Positions 31,940-40,214 of a stretch of 64,000 bases of DNA are shown piece by piece; positions within the stretch are counted from its first letter, which is position 1, and each line of letters opens with the position of its first letter. The stretch lies in the NCBI RefSeq assembly GCF_000178855.1, contig NZ_ADVG01000003.1, positions 1,054,001 through 1,118,000 on the forward strand, written 5' to 3'. Made by a program: the position numbers and the translations under genes. A model generated the notes under the pieces. The model did no database searches, was not told the origin of the DNA, and saw only the letters and a program-made list of their open reading frames with translations. The DNA is from Ktedonobacter racemifer DSM 44963 (GTDB taxonomy: Bacteria; Chloroflexota; Ktedonobacteria; Ktedonobacterales; Ktedonobacteraceae).

Positions 31940-32704
31940 TCAGGCGGCGAACCAGCCGCCATCAACGGGGAGAATTGCACCATTGATAAAACTGGCATCT
32001 TTGGATGCGAGAAAGGCAATAGCGGCGGCGAGCTCTTCAGGGGTAGAGACCCGCGAGGGAGCGCTGGCCTTGAGAAACGGCATCACCCTGCCAAGACCGG
32101 CTTCACTTGGGACACCATTTCCGATACCGATGGCGGTCGCCACGGCACCAGGACAGACTGCATTGCAGCGAATACCGCGTTCTCCATAGTGGAAGGCAAT
32201 ACTCCTGGTCAGTCCCACCACCCCGTGCTTGGCAACGGTATAGGCGGTGCCAGCAGCCCCGCCGCGTAATCCCGCTTCCGATGCGGTATTGACGATACTG
32301 CCTCCGCCCTGTTCTAAGAACAGAGGGATCGCTCTCCGGCAGGCCAGAAAGGGACCATTCAGGTTGACGGCCAGAACACGCTCCCATAAGTCCAGGGAGA
32401 CCTCGGCCGCAGGGGTCATGAGGTCCATAATCCCGGCATTATTGCAGAGGATATCGAGCCGCCCAAAGGTAGACGTGGCAGTGTTCAGCATAGCGTCCAC
32501 GTCACTCTCTGACGCCACATTGGCGGTACATCCGGTAATCGTTGCTCCCTGTTCCCGCAATTCCGCGACCAGGGCTTGCAGTGGTGCTTCCACGATGTCA
32601 ACCGCGACCACGGCTGCTCCCTCAGTCACCAGGCGCTGGACAAGCGCGCGACCAATGCCAGATGCGGCACCGGTCACCAGGGCGACCTGTTGCTCAAAAC
32701 TCAT
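31940..32704 (-). CDS. SDR oxidoreductase of the P450 cluster
   Basis: 254 aa classical short-chain dehydrogenase: TGAASGIG cofactor loop, NNAG, active-site YTVAK, and the C-terminal INGAILPVDGG. ATG 32704 has AAGGAGCAAGAAGG upstream. First gene of the minus-strand run SDR, reductase relic, ferredoxin, P450, P450, hydrolase; it would oxidise an alcohol made by a P450 or supply its substrate. Promoter described at 32816-32866. Confidence 0.92.
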   Translation of the reverse strand: MSFEQQVALVTGAASGIGRALVQRLVTEGAAVVAVDIVEAPLQALVAELREQGATITGCTANVASESDVDAMLNTATSTFGRLDILCNNAGIMDLMTPAAEVSLDLWERVLAVNLNGPFLACRRAIPLFLEQGGGSIVNTASEAGLRGGAAGTAYTVAKHGVVGLTRSIAFHYGERGIRCNAVCPGAVATAIGIGNGVPSEAGLGRVMPFLKASAPSRVSTPEELAAAIAFLASKDASFINGAILPVDGGWFAA

Positions 32705-32815
32705 ACCTTCTTGCTCCTTATCTGAACATGGCTTCAGGGTGAGAAAAACCGCTGAGGCACATCCCTCAAAAATCGTCATCTCAAGGCATCGACACAAAGT
32801 GTATACTGTCCCCAG

Positions 32816-32866
32816 TTGTCACCTGTGTCCTTTTGGATTATAATGTCACTCAACGACAAAAGTCAA
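32816..32866. promoter_or_regulatory. Overlapping divergent promoters of the TetR gene and the P450 cluster
   Basis: Plus: TTGTCA (32816-32821), 17 bp, TATAAT (32839-32844). Minus: TTGACT (32866-32861), 18 bp, TATAAT (32842-32837). The two -10 boxes share the stretch ATTATAAT. TGTCAC occurs at 32818-32823 and 32845-32850, and TGTC...GACA at 32845-32859 is a loose dyad, possible TetR sites that would block both promoters. Confidence 0.7.
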
Positions 32867-32892
32867 TAGGAGAAAAAAGGGGAGTGAATGCC

Positions 32893-33510
32893 ATGGTATC
32901 TTCACCACGCGACGAATCGCAGCCAATGAGTTTGCGAGAACGCAAGAAACGTCTGGCTCAAGCCACCATTGAGGAGGCAGCGCTCCAACTCTTTCAGCAA
33001 AAGGGCTACGAGCGCACCTCCATCCAGGACATTGCTGATGTGGTGATGATGTCGCCGCGCACCTTTTTTCGCTATTTTGCCTCCAAAGAAGATGTGCTCC
33101 TGGAACCCATGCGCGCGATCCAGAGCGAAGGTCTCCGCTTTCTGCAGCACGCTGCGCCAACGGAATCACCGCACGCAGCCCTGCGAGCGACCTTTGAGTA
33201 CCTGGCACGCCTTCATCAACAGCAGCGGGCCAGTTTTCTGACCCTCTATCACGTGGTTATGCAGGTCCCCTCGCTCGCGTCCATCTATGTCTATGCCCTG
33301 ATGAAAACAGAGCCATCCCTCTGTGAGGCGCTGTACTCCCGGCTAAAAGCGGCTACAAACCGCCAGGAGATCCGCTTCCTGGTAGCCATCTACATGGCAG
33401 CGTTGCGTGTGGCTCTTGAGGAATGGCTGGAGCAAGAAGCGCAGGGAGATCTGGTTTCCTTGCTTCGTGGGTACCTGGACGACTTCTCGTCGCTTTCCCA
33501 CCATGCTTAG
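32893..33510 (+). CDS. TetR-family regulator of the P450 cluster
   Basis: 205 aa. N-terminal helix-turn-helix (TIEEAALQLFQQKGYERTSIQDIADVVMMSPRTFFRYFASKEDVLL) and a ligand-binding helical C-terminus. ATG 32893 is eight bases after AGGGGAG; a GTG nine bases earlier abuts the site and is less likely. Divergent from and sharing promoter DNA with the SDR/P450 run, so it is its probable repressor. Confidence 0.92.
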   Translation: MVSSPRDESQPMSLRERKKRLAQATIEEAALQLFQQKGYERTSIQDIADVVMMSPRTFFRYFASKEDVLLEPMRAIQSEGLRFLQHAAPTESPHAALRATFEYLARLHQQQRASFLTLYHVVMQVPSLASIYVYALMKTEPSLCEALYSRLKAATNRQEIRFLVAIYMAALRVALEEWLEQEAQGDLVSLLRGYLDDFSSLSHHA

Positions 33511-33593
33511 TATTACACAGAAGATGGCCGTTCACAGCGTATATAGAATGACAAGCAAACTATGAGAGAGAAAGGTTTAGGAAGCACGTACGT

Positions 33594-34574
33594 ATGATAC
33601 AGATCCCCTTTCCATATTTACCATCTCTACCCGAGATCACATTTCGTCATCTCTATGGTCCAGAAGATGCCCCCGCCTATGTCGCGCTCATCGAAGCATG
33701 TCGCGAGATTGATGCAATTGATCCTCTCTCCACACTGGAAGAGATCCCGACCGTTGAGGAGATGCGAGCCGATTTTGCTGATCGCGACCCGAAGAATGTG
33801 CTCTTTGCTCTGCATGGCGATGAAATGGTCGCCTCAATCCGTCTCTCCTGGTGGACAGAAGCAGATGGCACCTGGCTCTACCTGCATCTGGGTCGGGTTG
33901 TTCCACAATGGCGCGGGCGCGGGCTTGGCACGGCGATGCTACACTGGGCGGAGGAGCGTATCCGCGCGCTTGCCAACGAGCATCCTACCAATGGCAAGGG
34001 TGTTTTTGGAGCAAACGCTTCGAGTACGGAGAAAACCGCCACAGAACTCTTGTTGAACGAGGGGTATCGGTGCGTTCACATCAATGCCCAGATGGATTTC
34101 ACTGACTTTCGCAAGCTCACCAAGCCGCATCTGCCCGTGAAGATTGAACGGCGTTCCGTGAGGCCCGATCAACGTCGCTTGATCTGGGAGGCGATTGCTC
34201 GTTTTTGGGCTGGAACCTCTTGGGGCGCGGCGGTTCCTTCTGAGGAAGAGTACCAGGAATTTCTCCACCAACCTGATCTCGATCAGACACTCTGGCAGGT
34301 GGCCTGGGATCAAGATCAGCCTGCTGGCATGGTTCTTGGGCGGATCTCCATGGGTTGTGGCTATATTGACGAGGTCAGTGTAGACAGTAGGTATCGACGC
34401 CAGGGCATTGCCCAGGCTCTCATCCTGTACTTGCTCATTGCCCTGCGCGAACGTGGTGTGCAACGGGTCCGCTTGCACACAGACGCCAACAATCGCCATG
34501 GTGCCAGGTCGTTGTACGAAAAGATCGGTTTCTCTGTGGTCAAAGAATTTCCGCGCTATCGCAAACCGCTGTAG
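33594..34574 (+). CDS. Tandem GNAT acetyltransferase (two domains)
   Basis: 326 aa holding two GNAT domains: the first with VVPQWRGRGLGTAMLHWAEERI (about 105-126), the second with VSVDSRYRRQGIAQALILYLL and ANNRHGARSLYEKIGFSV. The double fold recalls mycothiol synthase-like and antibiotic acetyltransferases, where one half is catalytic; both acetyl-CoA loops look intact here. Acceptor unknown. ATG 33594 follows AGGAAGCACG. Confidence 0.85.
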   Translation: MIQIPFPYLPSLPEITFRHLYGPEDAPAYVALIEACREIDAIDPLSTLEEIPTVEEMRADFADRDPKNVLFALHGDEMVASIRLSWWTEADGTWLYLHLGRVVPQWRGRGLGTAMLHWAEERIRALANEHPTNGKGVFGANASSTEKTATELLLNEGYRCVHINAQMDFTDFRKLTKPHLPVKIERRSVRPDQRRLIWEAIARFWAGTSWGAAVPSEEEYQEFLHQPDLDQTLWQVAWDQDQPAGMVLGRISMGCGYIDEVSVDSRYRRQGIAQALILYLLIALRERGVQRVRLHTDANNRHGARSLYEKIGFSVVKEFPRYRKPL

Positions 34575-34604
34575 TTGGTAGTTGATCGAGCGTAATTCTG
34601 ACTC

Positions 34605-34638
34605 TGCACTTTTCCCAGTCTCCTCTAGGAAAAGTGCA
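34605..34638 (+). terminator. 11-bp hairpin after the tandem GNAT gene
   Basis: TGCACTTTTCC (34605-34615) and GGAAAAGTGCA (34628-34638), 30 bp after the stop codon. Confidence 0.7.
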
Positions 34639-34648
34639 AAGGTAGAGT

Positions 34649-34990
34649 TTACCAACGTAGCTCTTGCAATTGCGCAAGAAGCCGCTTGCGATGCGAGCAA
34701 TAGGCGGCGTAGTTGCGGCGCTGCTGGTAAGCGATCAACGCCAGGGTCGCTGGAAGATCCAACACCGGTTGGGGCAAGGCGACGAGGCACACCTGAGCGA
34801 TGCTGAGTGGAAGAGAGGCATACGTATCCAAGCAGGGCACCTCACTGGGCGCGGGCAAGGAACGGGTGGTCGTCGGGCACAAGATCCCCCTCTCTGGTTC
34901 AGGCGCTGTCGCCAACGAACCAGGAAATGATGGGCAAGAATGACCATGGTCATGTGATGGTGCCACTCGCGCAAGAAGCGCAAGAAGCAT
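34649..34990 (-). pseudogene. Frameshifted C-terminal relic of an IS701-like transposase
   Basis: Minus strand. One frame gives FLREWHHHMTMVILAHHFLV (about 34975-34910), the tail of an IS701/DDE_5-type transposase (W-x-x-H-x-T-M-x-x-L-A-H). Around 34890 the frame shifts, and the continuation LALIAYQQRRNYAAYCSHRK ends at 34649. The catalytic N-terminal two thirds, terminal repeats and target duplications were not found. Confidence 0.55.
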
Positions 34991-35522
34991 TGAGAATTGC
35001 CAAGTAGGCGTGTTTCTTTCCTATGCCAGCCCGCGCGGGCACACCTTGTTGGACCGCGAATTGTATCTGCCGAAAAGCTGGACCGATGACCAGGAACGCT
35101 GCCGAGAAGCCCATGTGCCAGCGGGTGCGCCAAGAATTTTTGCACTACCCACCCCAGGGGACGCTTTAGCCAGTGATGCACATGCCATGTTAATCTCCTC
35201 ACTGTGTCCAAAAACGTGGCGCACTCCTTCCACATCGCGAGGACAGTTCTTCAACATGTCTGGTATGGGCAGCATCAAAGAGGAACGTTGTCACATATCT
35301 GACGGTTGAATCGTCTGCTTTGCGACGATCACAAGTGGTGGACGTCTTGGCAACGTCCCACATCACGAGAAAGCAGGAAAGCTGTCCCAAAAAGGACCTT
35401 TCAACCCTCTTTCTTTGTAGTGATCACGTTGTGATGATCACAGTAGGCAAACCCCTACTTGAGGTAGGGATACCATGTAGCACCATCCTTGCGTCAAGCG
35501 TAAGGAAACAAAAGGAAAAAGG
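34991..35522. other. Gap without a supported gene
   Basis: Probably eroded transposon-flanking DNA running into the promoter of the DUF2690 gene. The only structure noted is GTGATCAC (35420-35427) followed by GTGATGATCAC (35431-35441), two dyads of similar sequence about 90 bp before the next start codon, possibly an operator. Confidence 0.4.
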
Positions 35523-36041
35523 ATGTTCAGTATCAAACAGATGATATCGTTGGGGCTTATGCTCCTCATGCTCAGTACCATGGTGGTTTTCACCACAGGA
35601 GTTGCCTCCGCGCATACAACTTCTCCATCGCTTGCTGCGGTAAGCTGTCTTGACACAAGTTGCGATGGGAAAAGTCCCATATCTACGGGCTGCGCTGGTG
35701 ATGGACAAGATATGCATGTGGTAACAAGTAGCGATTTAGGAGGAGGGTTGAGAGCAGATGTTGCCCTTCGCTATAGCGCAACGTGCGGCGCCGCGTGGGC
35801 AAAAGTTACGTTTAACGCATCGATGCCATCCGGTCACTACGGAGATGCGGGGATTAAGAGTTCACGTGGTAAGTATTATGATTGTTCCTCGGCGGGCGGC
35901 AATGGGTGGGTTTCTCCCGGTCAGACATCGTGCTATACTCCAATGGTGGGTGATTACCACTCATCTGAATCTGCCTATGCTGCTGGCTTTTATTCGACGA
36001 ACGGCACATGGAAGCAGGTAGCCACCACAGTATCGTATTAG
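35523..36041 (+). CDS. Secreted DUF2690 protein
   Basis: 172 aa. Signal peptide (MFSIKQMISLGLMLLMLSTM, then TTGVASAHT, cleavage probably after ASA). The mature part has the DUF2690 pattern: SCLDTSCDGKSPISTGC, then ALRYSATCGAAWAKVTF, with four or more Cys. The domain is frequent in actinobacterial secreted or receptor-like proteins; role unknown. AAGGAAAAAGG precedes the ATG. Confidence 0.85.
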   Translation: MFSIKQMISLGLMLLMLSTMVVFTTGVASAHTTSPSLAAVSCLDTSCDGKSPISTGCAGDGQDMHVVTSSDLGGGLRADVALRYSATCGAAWAKVTFNASMPSGHYGDAGIKSSRGKYYDCSSAGGNGWVSPGQTSCYTPMVGDYHSSESAYAAGFYSTNGTWKQVATTVSY

Positions 36042-36361
36042 TCCCTCTCTGACATTTCTTGAGTCAAGTGGCTGGCTTGCAAATTTCCAATGCATACCCT
36101 TCCCAGGCCGCTTGATGTCAATCCCAACCTTCTGCTGGCGAGCATTGCAGACGTATTCTGCGGATGAGTTATCCCGAACACCAGGATAGTTCTACAGATC
36201 CCGTCAGCAGCATGGTGGGATTGACAAACAACGATCAATGCTCTGGCACCTCAGTGGCCTGTGTACACCGTGGTGATGGTACCCCCCCTCGGGACCGGCT
36301 TTCCCTGGATGAACTCGGCGCAAAAAAACTTGCCACACCCTGTGCCAGCTTCAGTGGAGTG
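36042..36361. other. Gap of 320 bp with nothing recognisable
   Basis: Between the DUF2690 gene and the convergent Nramp-like gene. No long hairpin like those at most other convergent ends, and no gene or repeat that I can support. Confidence 0.5.
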
Positions 36362-37699
36362 TCACAACAGGGTGATACCAAAGAGACCCAGCACCTGGAC
36401 AATGAGATAGGCAATGCTCAGCAGGCTAACGGTAATCGTCAGGCCATAGGCCAGGATATTGAAGAACCAGCCATTGGTGTGCCTCCCCATCAGGCGCTTA
36501 TCGTTAACCAGGCGCAAGATCGAGAAGAGGATGATCGGCAGCAGCATACCGTTGAGCAGGTAGAGGTTGAGTAGGATCTGCACCACGGGCAAATTGGGAA
36601 GCATCGCGATTACGACGCTGATCAGAATCAAGGCCGTAAAGAGTCCCCAGAAGACGGGCGCCTCGCGCCAGCGCTTGCTGACCCCATTCTCCAGGCCCAG
36701 CGCCTCCGTAATAGAGTAGCAGGTGGAGAGCGGAATCACTCCTGCCGCGAGAAAAGAGGCGCCCAGCAGGCCCAAAGCGAAGATATCAGTCGCGAAGTTG
36801 CCTAGAAAGGGGGTCAGAGACTTCGCAGCATCTGCTGCGTCCGCAAGGATCACGCCCTTGCCTCCGCTATTAGCAAACAGGGTCGCGGCAGTGGCGATAA
36901 TGATCACGGAGGCGACGACATTGGAGAAGATGGCAGAACTGTAAACATCGACGCGCTCATGGTTATACTCACGCATACTGACTTCGCGCTCAACTACCGC
37001 GCTCTGAACATAGATCTGCATATAGGGGCTGATCGTGGTTCCCACCGCCGTCACCAGCATCAAGAGATAACTGCTATTCAACTGCACCGTGGGGACCAGC
37101 GTCCCGTGGAGCACCTGTCCCACATTGGGATGCGCCATAAACGCGGCCACGAAGTAGGCCAGAAAGACCAGGGTCAGGGCTAGAAAGACCTTCTCCACAC
37201 GGGCGTATGACCCCTTGACGACCAGCAGCCACAGGAGCAGGCCCGCGCAGGGCGCGCTTATCCAGGCCGGGACATGAAAGAGATTGAGCGCAGCGGCGAT
37301 GCCAATAAATTCAGAGACGATCACGCCACTATTGGCAAGCAGAAAGGCCAGCATAATCAACGCCGCCAGGCGCAGGGGAAAGTTCTCGCGAATGAGGTCC
37401 GAGAGGCCCTTGCCGGTGACCGCGCCCATGCGCGTGCACATCTCCTGCACGACAGCCATGCCCAGGGTCAGGACCACCATGACCCAGATCATAGAATAGC
37501 CGAACTGAGAACCCATGCTGCTATAAGTATAGATGCCGCCCGCGTCATTGCCCGCGCTCGCGGCGACCAGCCCCGGCCCCAGCATGCCCAGGTAGCGCAA
37601 CCAGCGGAAAGGCCTGCGCACCCGCCCTCGCCTCAGAGTCTTTCTACCTGTTTCCTTCGGCTGGGAAACCGCCATCACCAAATTTTTCTGGATATCCAT
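36362..37699 (-). CDS. Nramp-family/Nramp-related metal transporter
   Basis: 445 aa, about eleven membrane helices. ATG 37699 is seven to eight bases after AGGAGGTG. Helix 1 reads LVAASAGNDAGGIYTYSSMG: the metal-binding DPGN of true Nramps is replaced by NDAGG, and helix 6 has AVGTTISPYMQIYVQSA where Mn/Fe Nramps have a Met-Pro-His. These are signs of the Nramp-related branch, some members of which carry Mg2+ or other ions, so the substrate should not be assumed to be Mn2+. A structured leader lies upstream. Confidence 0.85.
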   Translation of the reverse strand: MDIQKNLVMAVSQPKETGRKTLRRGRVRRPFRWLRYLGMLGPGLVAASAGNDAGGIYTYSSMGSQFGYSMIWVMVVLTLGMAVVQEMCTRMGAVTGKGLSDLIRENFPLRLAALIMLAFLLANSGVIVSEFIGIAAALNLFHVPAWISAPCAGLLLWLLVVKGSYARVEKVFLALTLVFLAYFVAAFMAHPNVGQVLHGTLVPTVQLNSSYLLMLVTAVGTTISPYMQIYVQSAVVEREVSMREYNHERVDVYSSAIFSNVVASVIIIATAATLFANSGGKGVILADAADAAKSLTPFLGNFATDIFALGLLGASFLAAGVIPLSTCYSITEALGLENGVSKRWREAPVFWGLFTALILISVVIAMLPNLPVVQILLNLYLLNGMLLPIILFSILRLVNDKRLMGRHTNGWFFNILAYGLTITVSLLSIAYLIVQVLGLFGITLL

Positions 37700-37720
37700 T
37701 GTCTTCACCTCCTGAATGAT

Positions 37721-38034
37721 GCGCTCGCTTACGTACGCGCCTACGCGTTTGGGTTCGCATAGGGCAACGCATACACACTTCCGGCGCGTATGCATAGGGC
37801 AAACTCGTAGGCAGCACATAAGTAGCGCTCGCTTACTTGCGGAGGGGTAGAGGTACATTCGTTGAGGACTGTACCACCCCAAGCTTCTCGCTTCTTACCG
37901 GATTATTGGCCACGGCAAGCGCGATAGTGAGGTGATAGCGGGGAAATATCGAGAGGGTGATAGATCGTGGCTACCAGTTCAGATAGGCGTCTGCCATGGA
38001 ACAGATGATAACCTCCATAGCTTGCGGAGGTTTG
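37721..38034 (-). other. Long leader of the Nramp-like gene with several stem-loops
   Basis: The 600-bp gap 37700-38299 holds, on the minus strand, AACCTCC/GGAGGTT (38032-38010), GGTACA/TGTACC extended by GGGGT/ACCCC (37880-37844), GTCCGTATGGAC near 38050, and repeats GCATAGGGCAA twice near 37760-37800. A relative of the 23-bp repeat lies at 37721-37744. GGGGTGGTACA resembles the T-box bulge but lacks its ACCGCG. I cannot assign a riboswitch class. Confidence 0.4.
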
Positions 38035-38217
38035 CCAGGGTCACCGTCCATACGGACTTTTTTTCTCCTCTTCATACTGGCGCGCCTGAGGCACGCGCTA
38101 CTTGTTTCCATTGGCAAAAGAATGCCTGCACGCATCCACTGGACACAAAACGTTCCAAGCTCATCATAGCTATGCTTCCCACAAAAAGTCAAGGGCTTTC
38201 GGACGAATAGGCAATAG

Positions 38218-38285
38218 TAGCGAAGCCAGTAAAAAGGCGATACGGGAGAATTTCTTCCTGTATCGCCTTTTTACTGGCTTCGCTA
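38218..38285 (-). terminator. 26-bp perfect hairpin after the sugar ABC operon
   Basis: Arms 38218-38243 and 38260-38285 with a 16-base loop; A5/T5 in the stem. 15 bp beyond the MalG-like stop codon. Confidence 0.87.
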
Positions 38286-38299
38286 AGAGGATGAGAGCG

Positions 38300-39196
38300 C
38301 TAGCCCTTCAAGCCAGTGGTACCGGCAATGCCCTGTACAATCTGTTTCTGGAAACAGAGGAAAACAATCAAGACCGGAATACCGCCTAGGAGAGCAGTAG
38401 CCATAATCTGCGCGTAGCGAATACCAAACGAGGTCTGAACGGTCGCTAACCCCACCGGTAGGGTCATCATATTGTTGTTGGAGATAACGATGAATGGCCA
38501 GAGGAAGTTGTTCCACGAGATCACAAAGGTAAAGATGGCAACGGCGGCGAGGGCAGGCCTGGCGAGCGGCATCCAGATGCGCCAGTAGATGTTCAGGCGG
38601 CTGGCGCCATCGAGGAGAGCCGCCTCCTCGAACTCAGCAGGAATGCCATCGAAGTATTGTTTAAGGATGAAGACCGCCACGGGCGAAGCGATCTGGGGCA
38701 GGATAATTCCCCAATAGGTATCGACCAGTCCGAATGACTGCATTTCGGTAAATAGCGGCACAATCAAGATCTGACCCGGGACCATAATACCCGCCAGGAT
38801 CACCCAGAACACGATGCGGTTTCCACGGAAGGGGATGCGCGAAAAGGCAAAGGCCGCCAGGCTCGCCAGGAAGATAGTCAGCAGACTGATCAGGCCAGAG
38901 GTCAAGGTGCTATTGAAATACCAGCGCCACATCTGGCTGTTTGCCAGCGTACTGGTAAAGGCATCCAGCGTGAAATGTGAAGAGAGCCAGGTGATTGGGA
39001 TCGTTGTCGTTTCGGTCTCTGGTTTCAGGGAGGTATCAATGGCCCAGAGCAGAGGCAGAATCCAGAGAAGCGCTAAGAGAACGAGGAGCACAAAAGATGC
39101 CCAGTAGGCAAGCTTATTGGCGCGGCGATAATCATAGGGCTGCCTCGTCGTGCTATTTTCCTTGCTAACAGCTGGTTGTACACTCTGTATGGCCAT
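38300..39196 (-). CDS. Sugar ABC importer permease, MalG/CUT1 type
   Basis: 298 aa, about six membrane helices. The EAA loop EEAALLDGASRLNIYWRIWMPLARPAL (about 205-231) docks with an ATPase. Its ATG shares one base with the stop of the upstream permease gene, so the two are translationally coupled. No ATPase gene is in the operon, as usual for CUT1 systems that share MsmK/UgpC-type ATPases encoded elsewhere. Confidence 0.93.
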   Translation of the reverse strand: MAIQSVQPAVSKENSTTRQPYDYRRANKLAYWASFVLLVLLALLWILPLLWAIDTSLKPETETTTIPITWLSSHFTLDAFTSTLANSQMWRWYFNSTLTSGLISLLTIFLASLAAFAFSRIPFRGNRIVFWVILAGIMVPGQILIVPLFTEMQSFGLVDTYWGIILPQIASPVAVFILKQYFDGIPAEFEEAALLDGASRLNIYWRIWMPLARPALAAVAIFTFVISWNNFLWPFIVISNNNMMTLPVGLATVQTSFGIRYAQIMATALLGGIPVLIVFLCFQKQIVQGIAGTTGLKG

Positions 39197-40146
39197 CAGG
39201 CATCCCTCCTTTGACGGTTGAGCAGAGCAAACTGCCCCAACGAGACCAGTAATACCAGAATAAAGAAGACATAGGACATCGCGGAGGCGAGACCCATGCG
39301 AAATGAGGTGAAGCCGTTTTCATAAATGTATTGAATGATCGAACGGGTGGAGAAGTTGGGGCCACCGCCCGTCAAGAGGTAGGTCTGCGTAAAGAGCTGT
39401 AATGAGGCGATCACCTGCAAGATAACAATCAAGACGGTCGATCTCCTGAGGAGCGGAATGGTGATCCAGCGAATACGTGACCAGGAGCCTGCTCCGTCGA
39501 TATTAGCGGCTTCCAGGAGCTCGTGGGGAATCTGTTGCATGCCCGCGAGATAGAGCACAAAGTTAAAGCCGACGGTCCACCAGGTGGTGAGAATGACGAC
39601 AGCGATCATCGCCACGTGGGTATCTGTCAGCCATGGGACCTCTTTTAGTCCAAGGGAGGTCAGAGTTCCATTGATCAGGCCGAAGCCGGGTTGGTAGAGC
39701 CAGCTCCAGATCAATGTGACCACCGAGACGGGCAGAATGAAGGGCGCGAAGAAGATGGTACGGAACAACGATTGGGCCGGAATAGCGCGATTCACCAATA
39801 ACGCCAGGAGCAAGGCGATGATCACCAGGACCGGTGTGCTGATGACGGTAAAAACAATGGTTGTCCACAGCGAGGACCAGAAGGCCGGATCACCTATGAG
39901 TTCCTGGTAGTTTGCCAGGCCTAGAAAATTGGAGACCCCTTTGCCGCCGATGGTCCAGTTAAAGAAGCTCATCCGAAAGCCGAGAATGACCGGCCAGACT
40001 AAGAAAACGACATAAATAAGTAGGAATGGAAGCACAAAGCCAAAGCCCACCAGGTCGATACGGCGGCGCTGAGCCTTTTTGCTCTCAATCTGCTGCTGGC
40101 TCGGCGTTCCTACGCTCACGTCTCTTTGTATTGATACGTCCGACAT
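39196..40146 (-). CDS. Sugar ABC importer permease, MalF/CUT1 type
   Basis: 316 aa. ATG 40146 has GAGGAGAAACG before it; an in-frame start five codons upstream does not. LPFLLIYVVFLVWPVILGFRMSFFNW is the typical first helix of UgpA-like permeases, and HELLEAANIDGAGSWSRIRWITIPLL is the EAA loop. Lies 68 bp downstream of the binding-protein gene. Confidence 0.93.
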   Translation of the reverse strand: MSDVSIQRDVSVGTPSQQQIESKKAQRRRIDLVGFGFVLPFLLIYVVFLVWPVILGFRMSFFNWTIGGKGVSNFLGLANYQELIGDPAFWSSLWTTIVFTVISTPVLVIIALLLALLVNRAIPAQSLFRTIFFAPFILPVSVVTLIWSWLYQPGFGLINGTLTSLGLKEVPWLTDTHVAMIAVVILTTWWTVGFNFVLYLAGMQQIPHELLEAANIDGAGSWSRIRWITIPLLRRSTVLIVILQVIASLQLFTQTYLLTGGGPNFSTRSIIQYIYENGFTSFRMGLASAMSYVFFILVLLVSLGQFALLNRQRRDA

Positions 40147-40214
40147 CGTTTCTCCTCTCATTGACTACAGTGTCAGCGGGATTCCTTCCGCGTGAGATAG
40201 CTGTGCGCACACGG

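Noticed and set aside
37844..37880. T-box riboswitch before the Nramp-like gene
   Set aside because: GGGGTGGTACA recalls the T-box bulge, but the ACCGCG continuation, specifier loop and terminator are not found, and a metal transporter is not a T-box target.
38010..38062. c-di-GMP-I type riboswitch
   Set aside because: GGCAAACC is present next to a stem, but the conserved GGGACGCAAAGCC and receptor features are missing.
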